Below, one piece after another: positions 1 to 11,400 of a DNA stretch of 64,000 nucleotides (its first letter is position 1; every line of letters starts with the position of its first letter). The stretch comes from Polietes domitor (taxonomy: Eukaryota; Arthropoda; Insecta; Diptera; Muscidae): positions 117,093,085 through 117,157,084 of the forward strand of contig OX377620.1 in NCBI GenBank assembly GCA_947397865.1. The letters run 5' to 3'. The notes under the pieces are model-generated. The model made no database searches, had not been told where the DNA came from, and worked only from the letters and a program-made list of their open reading frames with translations. The position numbers were made by a program, and so were the translations under genes.

Positions 1-752
1 TACGAATATGGCAAAATTGCATTATGTTACTCCTATCTCATGCTGGGAAAAATATAACCATCATTTTTATCAAAATTGGCTGTAATAAGTTGAATCTAGA
101 GTGCCTCTGCGTTATGCTCGAATTGAACTGTATGTATTCCTAACTAAAATATAACGTAATGTTGAAAATAAATCTAAAATTGTATTTGGGTGAAGTCCAC
201 ATCAAAACAATATGAAAACCATATATATATCCCCCATACGAATTTCACTCCCTATTTGACTCTTTTCACTCTAGATACCACATATTTCAAAAGATATTCT
301 TTAAAATTGGCAAAACATCTTATATTTGAACTAGAAACACCCATGGTGAAAGTAGGTCAGATCGGTTCAGATTTAGTATAGCCCCCATACAAATGTCGCT
401 CTAAAAACCACATATTGAACCCGATTTTTTTCAAATTTGGCTTAACAGGGTTCAGATTTAGATATACTTTTATTTATATATATACAAATGTTGGTCCCAA
501 ATGTTTAACCAATTTTGGCCAAACTTTACATATTATATTTCACTTATAAACATACACGTGGGTCACATTCTTTCCATATTTCAATATAGCCCCATACACA
601 CGTCCTTTCCGTTTTATCATTTTTGTCAAACACGTTCATGTATAGGATACAAGAATCCTTCCCGATTTCACTTTGTTATCGAATTGAATTGTAATAGGAT
701 AGAAAGTGGAGTGTATCATAGAGTCCGCCCGACTTTAGCCTTTCCTTATTTT
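1..752 (+). mobile_element. Family A HINE (DINE-1/mini-me-like), 3' part
   Basis: The right end shows the family A 3' signature: subterminal GTGGAGTGTAT (here followed by CATAGAGT), a degraded GC-rich hairpin (GTCCGCCCGAC) and the tail CTTTAGCCTTTCCTTA before a T run. The body from about 200 carries family A units (CCCCATAC, TTCACTC, CTCTAG, ACCACATATT, GGTTCAGATTTAG). The first 180 bases are weaker and the 5' end is not in view. It is non-coding; short ORFs inside it are incidental. Helentron relatedness is inferred from structure. Confidence 0.75.
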
Positions 753-823
753 TTTTAAATACCAGCGAATGCCAAAAATCGCTTGTTGCAGAAGAATCCT
801 AAAAACTAGACTAATGCTACACA

Positions 824-1873
824 TAGGGTTTGGTGTCCGGGAATTCTCGAATCGAATTTTTAAATTTCCCGGGAATACGGGAAATATTAAAAAATATGTT
901 TTTGTTTTTTTTGAGCACTAATTTAGTTTTACTATATAAATTGGAAATTGTAGATATATTTAAAATGCATATATTTACATTACTGACAATTTTATACTAT
1001 GGCTGACATAGTGCCAATACGTAACCCCTCGTGATATCTGGTTTAATTTTAAAATTCTTTTTCCCCAGAAAAATCGACGAAATAAAAGGTGAAAATCATC
1101 ACAAAGAAGAATTTACTTTACATATGAAACCATTAAGAAATGGTCTAAAAATAGGAATAAAATTAAAATTATCACCTGGAAACTTTCAAGAGAAATCTAA
1201 TACGAATAGAAATATACCCTACGGTATATTTAAATTACCCTTTTGTAAGAACTAATAACTGCACTATTTCAATGTTTTAATTTTTTATGAATTTATTAAA
1301 TTAAAATAAACATTTTTTAATGTTTATATTACTTTTATAGTTTAGAATATATTCTCCTGTTTATGTAAAATACTTTCCTCTCTAGACGAATGGATCTAAA
1401 TTAAATTAAAATATAAATTAAAGACACCATGACATTCTCAGTTATTTGTTTCCTTAAACATTTTTTTTAATTTTGAATCTAGTCTATCTAGGTGTCAGTT
1501 CACTTGTGCTTGTGATTTCAATGTCCAATATTATTTATGGCTCCTTAAATTTTGTCTATTTGTCAAGAGTAAAATATTTGTAAAATGAAAAATAATTTCT
1601 AAAATATTTTGCAAAAAACATTCGTTTTTAATAAGTAATATGTCAGTGATTTAAACGTAACCGTAAAGTACGAAAACCTTGCAACAGTGTACACGGACGT
1701 GTACGGTGGGCATTAATGGGTTAAAAAATCACACCTGTTACTAAATGTTGATATTTTAAACCATATTGGACATACCCAAAATAAATTATTTTTTCCGGGG
1801 AATTCCCGGGAATGAAAATTTTCATTCCCGTTTTCCCGGGTAATGAAAAATGTCCGGGACACCCCAAACCCTA
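824..1873. mobile_element. hAT-superfamily non-autonomous element with 8-bp TSD
   Basis: Ends are inverted repeats: TAGGGTTTGGTGTCC on the left, and GGACACCCCAAACCCTA on the right (reverse complement TAGGGTTTGGGGTGTCC). The element is flanked by the perfect 8-bp direct repeat GCTACACA at 816-823 and 1874-1881. An 8-bp duplication is the hallmark of hAT elements. Just inside both ends are CCCGGGAAT-type subterminal motifs. The interior is AT-rich. The only ORF (1031-1255, 74 codons) shows no transposase feature I recognise, so this 1050-bp copy is probably mobilised in trans. Confidence 0.85.
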
Positions 1874-1881
1874 GCTACACA

Positions 1882-2694
1882 TCTATAATTTTCACGACTT
1901 TTCTTTGCAGAAATGCCCACTGTGCAATAATAACACTTTAATTGGCATTAATATGAGCACCATTTTTTCCAGTCTGAAGAGCATTTCTGTTTTGGTTGGA
2001 TGGTGTGTATGTGTGTGTGAATGGTGTGTGCGTGGTGCTATTACAAAAACAAATTGTTAATTCTGCAATGTGAACGACAATCGTTTAATTGAAATTAAAA
2101 ATGTGATTTCGAAAGGAAAGCCTCCAGCGCCACAACGGCCGCTTAATATTAATTATATAATTTCTTAATAAACTGGTAAACGTTTGTTGCACTCTATTTT
2201 ACAACAACATCAACAACAACCATAATTTTGTTGCGCTTTTCCATGTCACGATTAAATCCGGACAAAGCAAAAGTCGTTTAGTCACTTCTTTTGAGTCGCT
2301 CTTTTCAGTTGTGTGGTTTTGTTTGGTGATTATGCTGCACCTGCGCAGCGAAAATACGATCATCACATGACGGCTTGTCGGCTCGGCTTTGAATGTGGCA
2401 AGGAAAAAATCTCAAGTGAATTAAAAATCCTGATAGCGCGCCAAATTTGTTTTGACTTAACACTAATAACCATTAAATGATATGTTATGTAATCGGTGCG
2501 CTGTTCATATCAGTGGCCGCGGTGACGTGCAAGGAGTTTAAGAAGGCACGAGAATCGTTTGGAAAGTTCGAGTACAAATGGACCACATATATTTGGGAAA
2601 AATAAAATTGTGCATACATTTTTTCTGAGATAATAATCATTGTTGGGAATTCAAATAATTTCAGTTTCAACAAAGGAAGAACTGCATTCAAATG
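1882..2694. other. Unique AT-rich DNA, no gene seen
   Basis: I see no terminal repeats, tandem repeats or plausible exon here. It contains GT-rich low complexity (about 1998-2035) and CAACAA runs (about 2205-2222), typical of fly intergenic or intronic DNA. Confidence 0.5.
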
Positions 2695-4553
2695 GTCTCA
2701 CATATGGTCTCATTGGGCCCAGTATGAATTCTTTTAGAGAGTCAAAAGGGGCAAAATGGGATACAAATTATTCATATAAACATGTACACTTATTGGGATA
2801 AAAAAGTGAAAGATAACTGCGGACAAATAGGCTATTTTTATCCCTCTGTACCCATTGTATGTCTTCAAAGTATGAATTTGGAAAAAACCTTTTATTTTTC
2901 GTGTCTACGCAGTCATATGAATGTGTACTACGAATTTCATGACTCTAGCTGCGGTCATTTTGTTTGGTACTATTTTATCCCCTTTTTCCATTTTAACCCC
3001 AGAAAGTACGAATTTCGAAAAATCCGTTTATTTTACGTATCTACGCAATCAGAGGAATTTCATTATTCTAGGTGCAGATGTTTGGTTGGTACCATTTTTA
3101 TCCCTCTATTCCCATTTTACCCCTTAAAGTACGAATTTGAAAAAAATACTTTTTCATTATGCATCTACTCAATTAGAGGAATGTACACACCGAATTTCGT
3201 ATTCTAGTTTCTAGCTGTTGTCGTTTGATATGTACCATTTTTATCCCTTTTTGCCCCTATGAATAAAAATCACTTTATGGTGCACGTTTTTGTTATAGGG
3301 GGAATGCGCACACCCAATATCAAGTAAGGACAAGTAGACATATTGAAAACAATTAAGAAAAGGCTAAAGTCGGGCGGGGCCGACTATATGATACACTCCA
3401 CTTTTCAACAGAATACAGTCCAACTCGGTAAAAAAATGAAAACGGGAAGAATTTTTGTATGCTTCCTAATCATAGGCTAATACGACCTGGTTCGATTTGT
3501 CAAATCGATAAGAATATTGTATCGGGGCTATATCCAAACATGGAAAACTGTGACTAACTTTCGCAATAAGTTCTTCCAGTTCAAATATAAGGTGTTATGC
3601 TCACTTTGTGCAATAACATTACAGGACATGTGACCTATTTTCACCATAGGTGTTCCTAGTTTAAATATAAGATGTTTTGTCAATTTTTAAGAAAATCTCT
3701 TGTAATATATGGTATCTAGAGTGAAAAGATTAAAATCGGGAGTGAAATTCGTATGGGAGCTATATGTAAATCTTAACCGATCTGACCCATTTTCACTATG
3801 GGTGTTTCTAGGACAAATATAACATATTTCGCCTAATATGAAGAGGATCTGTTAAAATATGTGGTTTCTAGAGCAAAAAAAGTCAAATCGGGAGCGAAAT
3901 TTGTATGGGCGCTATGTATAAATCTGAACCGATCTGACCCATTTTTACCACAAGTGTTTCTAGTTGGAATATAAGTTGTTTTTCCAATTTTGAAGAAAAT
4001 CTGTTATAGTATGTGGTATGTAGAGTGAAAAGTGTCAAATCGGGAGTGAAATTCGTATGGGGCTATATCTAAATCTGAACCGATTTTCTTTAAATTAAAT
4101 AGCGTTCGTCCTTATCCCGAAAAACTTCGTTGTGCAAAGTTTCATTTGGTTCTGTCTACAATTGCGACCTGTATCGTGATTACAAGAATATATGGACGGA
4201 CAGACAGACATTGCTAAATCGATTCAAAAAGTGATTCTAAGTCGATCGGTATAATTAACAATGGGTCTATCTCTCTTCCTTTTGGGTGTTACAAACAAAA
4301 GCACAAAGACATAATACTCGTGGAGTGTATAAAAAAGTCTAAAATAACAACTATAAGACGCATTTATGGAAAATTTGGACTTCCAAACTCCTTTCGTTTA
4401 GATGATAGTGTGCTTTAAACCGACGGACATGTAACGGACGGACATGTCTAGATCGTCTTATAATTTCATGACGATCAAAAATATATATACTTCATAGGGT
4501 CTCAGGTCGATATTTCATTTTATCCCCATCCTGGATGTGGGGGGTATAATAAG
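2695..4553 (-). mobile_element. Family B HINE, interrupted by a family A copy
   Basis: The left part (about 2800-3345) holds family B tandem units with the recurring blocks TTTTTATCCC, AGTACGAATTT, GTGTCTACGCAGTCA and ATTCTAG. After the inserted family A element, the B sequence resumes at about 4337 with the GTCY core (GACGGACATG), GATCGTCTTA, GGGTCTCAGGTCGATATTT and the end CATCCTGGATGTGGGGGGTAT. The hairpin end is missing on the left, so the copy is truncated. Confidence 0.75.
3350..4336 (-). mobile_element. Family A HINE, complete, nested in family B
   Basis: The left end reads AAGGCTAAAGTCGGGC with hairpin GTCGGGCGGGGCCGAC, then TATATGATACACTCCAC. The right end has the GTCY core GGACGGACAGACAGACATT near 4195 and the inverted subterminal repeat GTGGAGTGTATAAAA near 4320. 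About four body units each contain AAATCTGAACCGATCTGACCC and TGTGGT.TCTAGAG. The family B flanks on both sides join when this copy is removed, which proves nesting. Confidence 0.85.
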
Positions 4554-4662
4554 GAAAAAGTAAAAAGGTGTTAAGTTCGGTCGGGCCGAATCTTATATAC
4601 CCTCCACCACGGAGCGCATTCCACAGTATTGCCGGAAAATTAAAGGACGTCGATTTTAACTA

Positions 4663-5277
4663 AAGGGTGATTTTTTAAAAGCTATAGGAAAGTTTTTCAA
4701 AAAAACACATAAAATTTAGAAAAATTAATGAAATCTTTATTTGAATCGATAGTACGGTCCATATAATTTAATGTTTGAAGATTATTTCATGCAAATGTTG
4801 ACCTTGACTGCGCCGCAAATTGTCCATCCGCTTAGCCCAATTTTGGAATTTCCACGTTTTTGAGTAACAGAGGCCCAATTGCTGCGAACGGCGACGAATC
4901 GATAATTGATGGTCATCATAACACTGGCCGATACTGCTGCGATATTTTCTTCAGTTCGCACTCTACGTAAGCGTGTTGGTGGATTAATGTCCAACAATGT
5001 AAATTTGGTGCGAAATATAGTCACAATATCCCGAATAGCCGCTTCATTGGGTCGATTAAACTGACCATAAAAAGGAAGCGCGCGATGAACTTTCTTAACA
5101 TAGCACGAATTTTGTTAATAAAATTCAATAATTTGCAAGCGTTTTTCGTTTGTAAGACGATTCATGGTTAAATTATAGACCAAACTGAAGATATTTGACA
5201 GTGAAACAAAACACGAAACATGTGTCAGCTGTTTAAACCAGTGTTGCCAAAAAGATAATAGCTAAAAAATCACCCTT
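4663..5277 (-). mobile_element. mariner (DD41D, rosa-like) relic, internally deleted, subfamily 2
   Basis: Termini AAGGGTGATTTTTT and AAAAAATCACCCTT lie between TA dinucleotides at 4661-4662 and 5278-5279, the mariner target duplication. It is 615 bp long. It keeps the N-terminal DNA-binding coding part and the 3' tail but lacks the catalytic core. The inner terminal sequences (TATAGGAAAGTTTTTC) differ from those of the 57.4 kb element but match those near 63.1 kb, defining a second subfamily. Confidence 0.9.
4768..5165 (-). pseudogene. mariner transposase remnant (subfamily 2)
   Basis: Translation from 5165 begins MNRLTNEKRLQIIEFY, hits an in-frame stop, then continues recognisably as the N-terminal helix-turn-helix region (FNRPNEAAIRDIV, RTKFTLLDI, RVRTEENIAAVSASV). 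A frameshift follows near 4925. After the internal deletion only the extreme C-terminus remains, close to stop codon 4768-4770. All three catalytic aspartates are absent. The copy is dead. Confidence 0.85.
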
Positions 5278-6252
5278 TAGAAGTGCAGTACCATATTATA
5301 AAGATTTGGAACACAAAATCACTCAATTATTACTAGAAATCTGTAAGGCACAGAGACTATATTTCACATGAAACTAAAATATTTATTATCGACACTTTAT
5401 GGAATACATGTAATAATTCAGTGATTTTTGATCGTTGGTCTCAGATGAACGAAAATAAGTTACAGAAACAGACCCTAATACTACAAGTGTATACAAAAAG
5501 TGAATATGAGGCGGCAATCTTCAACAATGTGCCCAAAATATTAGAGAGAAACATTTTCCCTCAGGGCCTATTTTCCATTAGCAATTTTTTGATTCCATCT
5601 ACAGACCAAAGGTCTGTACCACTTTGATAGGACCCACTATGTTTCGCATCCACAGTGTAATGCACACACCTAATTTCATGATTCTATCTAAAGCCGTTTA
5701 CTTGGTACTAGTTTTATTTGTTCATTTTGATCTTAAAAGTACGAAGTACAGTCTATGCAGACAAACGCGTGTAAACAACTAATCTAGCTACAGCCGCTTG
5801 TTTGGCACAAATTTTAATCCGTTTTTATCCTAAATGTACGAATATCGCAATATATCTTTACTTTTCGTCTCTACGCAGTCACAGCAGTTTGATCGGTAAT
5901 ATTTTGTATCCCTTTATGCCTTCATGTTTCGAGTCTAGGCAGTCAGATGAATGTATATACAGAATTTCATGATCTCAACTGCAGTGTTTGGTACCTTTTG
6001 AAAAGACCCTCGATTTTACGCAATTAGAGTTGATGTACATTCCAAATGCCGTGTCTCTAGCTGCTGTCGTAATATTGGTACCATTTATATCCCCTTTTCG
6101 TCCCATTTGGCCCGCTAACAATTTTGTTTATTGCTCACATAATCTTACATAATCTAAATATTAGGGGACATTTTCAGTCCTTGTTAGGGACTGTTTATTA
6201 TTTTTCCCTCTGGGCCGATTTTGCCCACTTTTTAAATCAGTGTATAATTGAA

Positions 6253-6385
6253 TGGGATATTCCAGTTTTAACTAAAACTAAATTTTCGCAATTCAAATTC
6301 ATTAAATGTTGAGATATGCGAATTGGAATGACCAAAACGTTTTTTTTTTCAAAAATTTAGTTTTATTAAATACTGGAATATCCCA
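6253..6385. mobile_element. Small MITE-like inverted repeat
   Basis: TGGGATATTCCAGT at 6253 is repeated inverted as ACTGGAATATCCCA ending at 6385. The similarity extends inwards (AACTAAAACTAAATTTT versus AAAATTTAGTTTTATT). The total is 133 bp. No target duplication is evident, so the superfamily is unknown. Confidence 0.5.
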
Positions 6386-8113
6386 GTAAAGTAGCGACCG
6401 ATTTTTAAATGCAATGCGCCGTTTTACTCCTCATATACCAATATCGCGTTTCTAGGATTAACAGAAAAAATACAAAAATTTTTTGAATAATTATATCCTT
6501 CAGAAATATCCAGTTCTTTTAAATATAAACTCGATCAGAGTGTGCAAAATTAAGAAGTCGGTTTTCTGTCTCCTGTCAGCATTCAGAGTTATGAAGAAAT
6601 TATAGAATTATATAACGAAATCACTCATCAATGAAACTATTTCATTACAAAAATCACACTATATAAACGTCGATAAGTTCAGTAACTCTGTTTGTTATTC
6701 CTATGATCAGTAGATTAATGTGCGTCGTTTGTGTGGCATTAGAGACAATTTTTTTTGAACGGAACACCCTATTATATATAGGGGATTTTTTGTCCAAAGC
6801 TCAGCGGATTGAACTTTTTTCACAGTTTTTTTTTCCATTTCGATACACGAACTGTATAAGCCCAACTAATTGCAATAATTAAAGTAATTTGGTAGAAAAT
6901 ATTAAGCCAATTAAAAAGAAAAATACACTATAAACGGCCACAAATCACATATTGTTTTGAAACAAACAGCACAGAATTTCGACAAAACAGAATGTCAAAA
7001 ACTTAAAAGCACAAATCACAAAATTGGTTATGCTCCAAAAAAGAAAAAAAACGAAAAAATGAAAAAACAAAACTCCAAGCACGAAACGCGAAACGAAACA
7101 AATAGTTTTATAAATGCCATTTAAAATGATATGTTGACGACTTTTTTACGCATTTCTTTTGTCGTCGTCGCTCTATTGTAATGGGACAATTAAAGCGACA
7201 CAAACTGAGGGAATTATATTAGATAGAGTTCACGACGACAACTACTAAATACATTTGACTCTTTTCTTTCTTTTTTCAAACCATTTTCAAAGTTTCAATT
7301 ATATTTTCTGTCATGGAGTTTAATTTGACATTGTGGTGGCGGTGTCTGGAAAATAAATCGGAAACCAGGTTGGCGCCAGTTGAGCATTATGTAAGGGAAC
7401 AATGAATGGCTGAGCATCCATTCGTGTGGACAATTGAATGAAGACAATATCTTGCAATAACCTCCGAACATTGGGCCGAATTAATTTTTGATAGTAATAA
7501 TAATATTAAAATAAAAATAATAAAAAAAATCAACCTCCCCCTCGATCCAATCCCAATGGTAATTATTGCATCTCACAAGGCAAATAAGTTTAATTAGATT
7601 TTAGACATTCATGGAAATATCAATGCAATTTAGCTCATTTAAAATTACTTTTTCATCAGTGGTAATGTGAAGTTAGTCATCTTTTGTATAAAGCACAAGT
7701 GTCCTTCGCCGTAGCGCACAAAAGTTGTACTTGAAGGATGAAGTGCAAATATTTGTTTTTTATTTTTAACAATACAAGTAAATTTACATACTATTTTTTT
7801 TGGGCCCAGGGATAGAGACGGGCAACCAAGATTATTGTAGCCAGTTTTTGCAGCCTGTAGTGGGAACAGAACCCCCACGCCGATAGAATTATGATTTATT
7901 TTTCCGCAAAAATGTAATATTTTATTCTTAGTTTGTTTTTTGTTTGATTAGTGATCGATTGGATTGATTTTTATGTGTTTTGTATGTAATAAATTTGAAT
8001 GTAATACATGCCATGCGGATGGCTGTTTAATAAGTTCATGGACAGAAAACCGTATCATGTTGAAACCCCATCAGGTAGATCTCAGGGTGTATATAAATAT
8101 ATCGCATATGTGA
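6386..8113. other. Unique AT-rich DNA, no gene seen
   Basis: No repeat family found elsewhere in the window and no convincing ORF or splice pattern. There are A-rich runs near 7040-7090 and an AT-rich tract at about 7495-7530. Confidence 0.5.
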
Positions 8114-8160
8114 ATTTGCAAAAATTTTGTTTGTATGTATAGTTGGTCTGTTATGTTGCA

Positions 8161-8480
8161 TGTGTTGTCATTTATTTTGGTTTAAGACCAAAGGTTGTGC
8201 TGAAGTCTTCAGCAGAACCCAAAATATTCCACCGAACTTTGTTTATCAGTGCTTCTCATTTGTCATATGTGACCGCTGGTACTAATATGAACCCTGATTT
8301 AAGTCAACGACATACATTCGTTGCGAAAGTTCTGACGAGATGGGGTAGCGCCCATCAAATTTGCGCAGTCAACTTTTAGCTGCGACAATAAAGGTCTCAC
8401 TATGCCTTTTTGCTAATTTTGGGTTCTGCTGAAGACTTCAGCACAACCTTTGTTATTAAACCAAAATAAATGACAACACA
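8161..8480. repeat. Fold-back element with 65-bp arms
   Basis: Arms at 8161-8225 and 8416-8480 are near-perfect inverted copies, each containing the palindrome GCTGAAGTCTTCAGC. The loop is about 190 bp. A 12-bp direct repeat, ATTTGCAAAAAT, lies at 8114-8125 and 8480-8491 and may be a target duplication or chance. Part of the loop (around 8285-8330) resembles 20490-20550, so the loop sequence is itself repeated. ORFs here are mirror artefacts. Confidence 0.65.
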
Positions 8481-8491
8481 TTTGCAAAAAT

Positions 8492-8796
8492 GTAAAAATA
8501 TATAAGGCTGAAAAGTACATTGTACTACCAATCACTACATGCAGAATCGCCACTGTCCCCTTGCCAGATAATGAAATACGTATATGACCAATGGTTGTAT
8601 AGTTGAGTGTGGTTCTCCTCCTTTCCATTTGCAACCAAAATTTTCCTTCGTAAGAAGATATAACTTGATCAAATAGTCAAATGTATGAAATATTTTACAT
8701 TTTTATGATTATCTGGGTATTTTAATAGGACCTCGAATTCATAAAATTTTTTTTTTTTCAAATTCAAAGAGAAAATGTTTTAAAAAATTAATGAAA
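8492..8796. other. Short unique stretch, no gene seen
   Basis: AT-rich DNA with no terminal repeats or supported coding sequence. Family A-like fragments begin at about 8797. Confidence 0.4.
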
Positions 8797-8871
8797 TCAT
8801 TTCAAGTTGAAATATAAGTCCTTGTGCCAAATTTCGAGAATATCCATTAAAATAAGCTGTCTTTAGAGTGA

Positions 8872-9610
8872 ACAAGTAAGGAAAGGCTAAAGTCGGGCGG
8901 GGCCGACTATATTATACACTCCACTTTCTATCCAACTATACAATTCAATTCGGTTAAAAATGAAAATGGGAAGGATTTTTGTATACTGTAAATTTATGTG
9001 TTTGACAAAAACTGTTAAATTGGAATGAACATTTGTATGGGGGTATATTGAAACATGGAATGAAATAGGTGAAATATAATATGTATAGTTTGGCCAACAT
9101 CGGTTAAACATTTGGGAGCAACATTTGTATAGGGGCTATATATAAATCTGAACCGATCTTACCCATTTTCACAAGGTGTTTTTAGTTCGATTATAAGATG
9201 TTGAGCCAATTTTAAAGAATATCGGATACAATATGTTGTTCTAAAGCGGCAAAAGTCAAATCGGGCGCGAAATTTAAAGAAAATCGGTGTAGTTTCTAGA
9301 GCGGAAAATGTCAAATTGGGAGCGACCTTTGTATGGGGCTATATCTAAATCTAAACCGATTTGCCTCAAATTAAATAGCGTTCGTCCTTGAGCCACAAAA
9401 CTTACTTGTGCCAATTTTTGTTAAGATCGGACTGTAATTGCGACCTGTAAATTGATTACAACAATAGATGGACAGACGGACATTTATAAATCGCCTCAGA
9501 AAGTTATTCTAAGCTGATCTGTATAATAAACGATGGGTCTAACTCGTTTCCTTTTGTGTGTTTCAAACAAATGCACAAAGCGATTATACTCTCGTGGAGT
9601 GTATAAAAAA
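8872..9610 (-). mobile_element. Family A HINE, complete and short
   Basis: It starts ACAAGTAAGGAAAGGCTAAA with a perfect 16-bp hairpin block GTCGGGCGGGGCCGAC and TATACACTCCAC. It ends CTCGTGGAGTGTATAAAA after the GTCY core GATGGACAGACGGACAT. The sequence on both sides (8797-8871 and after 9611) is also family A-like, so it appears inserted in an older A copy. Confidence 0.85.
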
Positions 9611-10553
9611 TCAAATCGAGAGTAAAATTTTTATGGCTATATATAAATTTGTTTCTTCTTAAAATATAAGCGGTTTTGCAAAATTTGAAAACAATCGGAT
9701 AAATTGAAGAGGAAAAACTCAAAATCAGAGGAACGAGCTAGACCCACCTTTAAGTATACGGATCGGCTTAGAATCACCAGCTGAATCGATTTACCGATGT
9801 CCGTCTGCTGTCCATCTAAGCTTGTTCGCACTCCACAGTTTGCAATTGCTGTCCGATTATCATGAAATTTGACAAAAGTTACTTTTTTGCCCAAGGACGA
9901 TTGGTATTGAATTTGGAGGAAATCGGTTCAGATTTAGATATAGCCCCCATACAAATGTCGCTCCCGATTTGACTTTTTCCGCTCTAGAAACCACATATTG
10001 TACGCGATTTTCTTTAAAATTGGCACAGCATTTTATAATCGAACTAGAAACACCTACGGTGAAAGTGGGTAAGATCGGTTCAGATTTAGATATAGTCCCC
10101 ATACAAGTGTCGCTCCCGATTTAACTTTTTCCGCTCTAGAATCCACATATTGTACCTGTTTTTCTTTAAAATTGGCACAACATTCTATAATCGAACTCGA
10201 AACACCTATGCCGAAAGTGGGTAAGATCGGTTCAGATTTAGATATAGCCCCAATACAAATGTCGCTCCCGATTTGACTTTTTCCGCTCTAGAAACCATAT
10301 ATTGAGCCCGATATTCTTTAAATTTGGCAAAACATCATATAATCCAACTATAATCACATATTCTGAAAGTGGGTAAGATCGGTTCAGATTTATATATAGC
10401 CCCAATACAAATGTCGCTCCCGATTTGATTTTTTCCGCTCTACAAACCACATATTGTATCCGATATTCTTTAAAATTGGCACAACATTTTATAATTGAAC
10501 TAGAAACACCTCATATAATCGGCTCCGTCCGAATTTAGGCTTTCCTTACTTGT
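9611..10553 (+). mobile_element. Family A HINE with four 152-bp internal repeats
   Basis: The GTCY core (ATGTCCGTCTGCTGTCCAT) lies near 9800. Tandem units follow, with the landmark TATAG(C/T)CCC at about 9941, 10093, 10245 and 10397, a constant spacing of 152 bp. Each unit carries GTCGCTCCCGATTTGACTTT, CCGCTCTAGAAACCACATAT and GTGGGTAAGATCGGTTCAG. The 3' end reads GGCTTTCCTTACTTGTTTT with a decayed hairpin. The 5' terminus is unclear. Confidence 0.75.
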
Positions 10554-11047
10554 TTTGTAGATGCCCATATGTCCATACTTTAATATAATCCAAATGGGGC
10601 CCCATTCTGCTCTATTACAGCTCTAGAAACTACATCTTACATCGGATCTTCACCAAATTTTGCACATACCGTGAATGAGAAATATATAGGCGCATGTTTT
10701 GGCACAGGCCTCAAGGGTTGTTATAGGCCCCCTTCAAATGTCCGTCCGATTTATCCTATTACCGCTGTATAATTTGTATTTGTCTTTGGATCTTGATCAA
10801 TTTTTCCAGATCATGTTATATTTACTTTACTAGGAATATCTGCTGGAAAATTGGACCAATTACTTTATTATTTACCATATTCATTAAATTTGACTAAAGA
10901 TGAATTTATAGTATAATTTATATGAACTACATAAAATTGCTCCCAGGAAATACCTGGGTTTAGTAATCAAAGCGACGTATATACGTAGGGAGTGGTGTAG
11001 GGTATTATATAGTCAGCCCCGCCCGACTTTAGCCTTTCCTTACTTGT
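10554..11047 (+). mobile_element. Family A-related HINE, divergent subtype
   Basis: The 3' end AGCCCCGCCCGACTTTAGCC and TTTCCTTACTTGTTTT matches family A. Its subterminal block reads GGAGTGGTGTAGGGTATTAT and the body differs strongly from the 152-bp units. It abuts the preceding copy directly, either as a nested pair or as a subfamily with its own body. Confidence 0.6.
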
Positions 11048-11260
11048 TTTTTTATGTACTTTAAATATTTAATTTTTTGCTCATTATTAATACTACATAA
11101 TATCAGTAAAATTAAGTAGTGTTAATTTATTTAATGCTAATTTAATATAATATTTATTTCGTTATATATTTGTTCATATTAAATAAATTTTTGTTAAGAT
11201 TCCTATTGTCAGTTCTAACGAACGAAATTGTTTGTTTTAGTTATTCATCACTCACAACAT

Positions 11261-11400
11261 AGGATAGCTGGGATGGTTAGCGTGTTGTAGTAGCAACCAG
11301 AAAGTCCGCTGTTCTACCCCTGGTAGCGATGGATACCCTTTCAGTGGTATGAAATGAAACCACTACAAAATTAACTTTTAAGTTTTTCAAAATAAAGGAT
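11261..11400 (+). repeat. tRNA-derived SINE-like sequence
   Basis: An A-box-like block TAGCTGGGATGGTTAGCG at 11265 and a B-box-like block TGTTCTACCCC near 11310 have tRNA-like spacing, but no cloverleaf acceptor stem is visible. This is the usual form of a SINE head. The tail and any target duplication are not clear. Confidence 0.4.

Larger units (their letters stand above)
4556..6240 (-). mobile_element. Family B HINE, diverged, with a mariner insertion
   Basis: It begins with AAGTAAAAAGGTGTTAAG, hairpin TTCGGTCGGGCCGAA and TATATACCCTCCACC. A mariner relic sits at 4663-5277. The body (about 5640-6110) has degenerate B units. The last recognisable block is TAGGGGACATTTTCAGTCC and CCTCTGGGCCGATTTTGCCC near 6160-6225. 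The 5' terminus with the GTCY core is absent. Compared with other B copies it has the variant start TTGCCGGAAAATTAAAGG. Confidence 0.65.

Noticed and set aside
1031..1255. Transposase ORF inside the hAT element
   Set aside because: 74 codons with no BED finger, no dimerisation motif and no catalytic residues that I can see.
8881..8920. GC-rich hairpin followed by T run resembling a bacterial terminator
   Set aside because: The same hairpin recurs at the 3' end of every HINE copy, so it is the element terminus.
9941..10450. CRISPR-like regular spacing
   Set aside because: Units are 152 bp, diverged and contiguous, with no short repeat/spacer structure; this is a eukaryotic transposon body.
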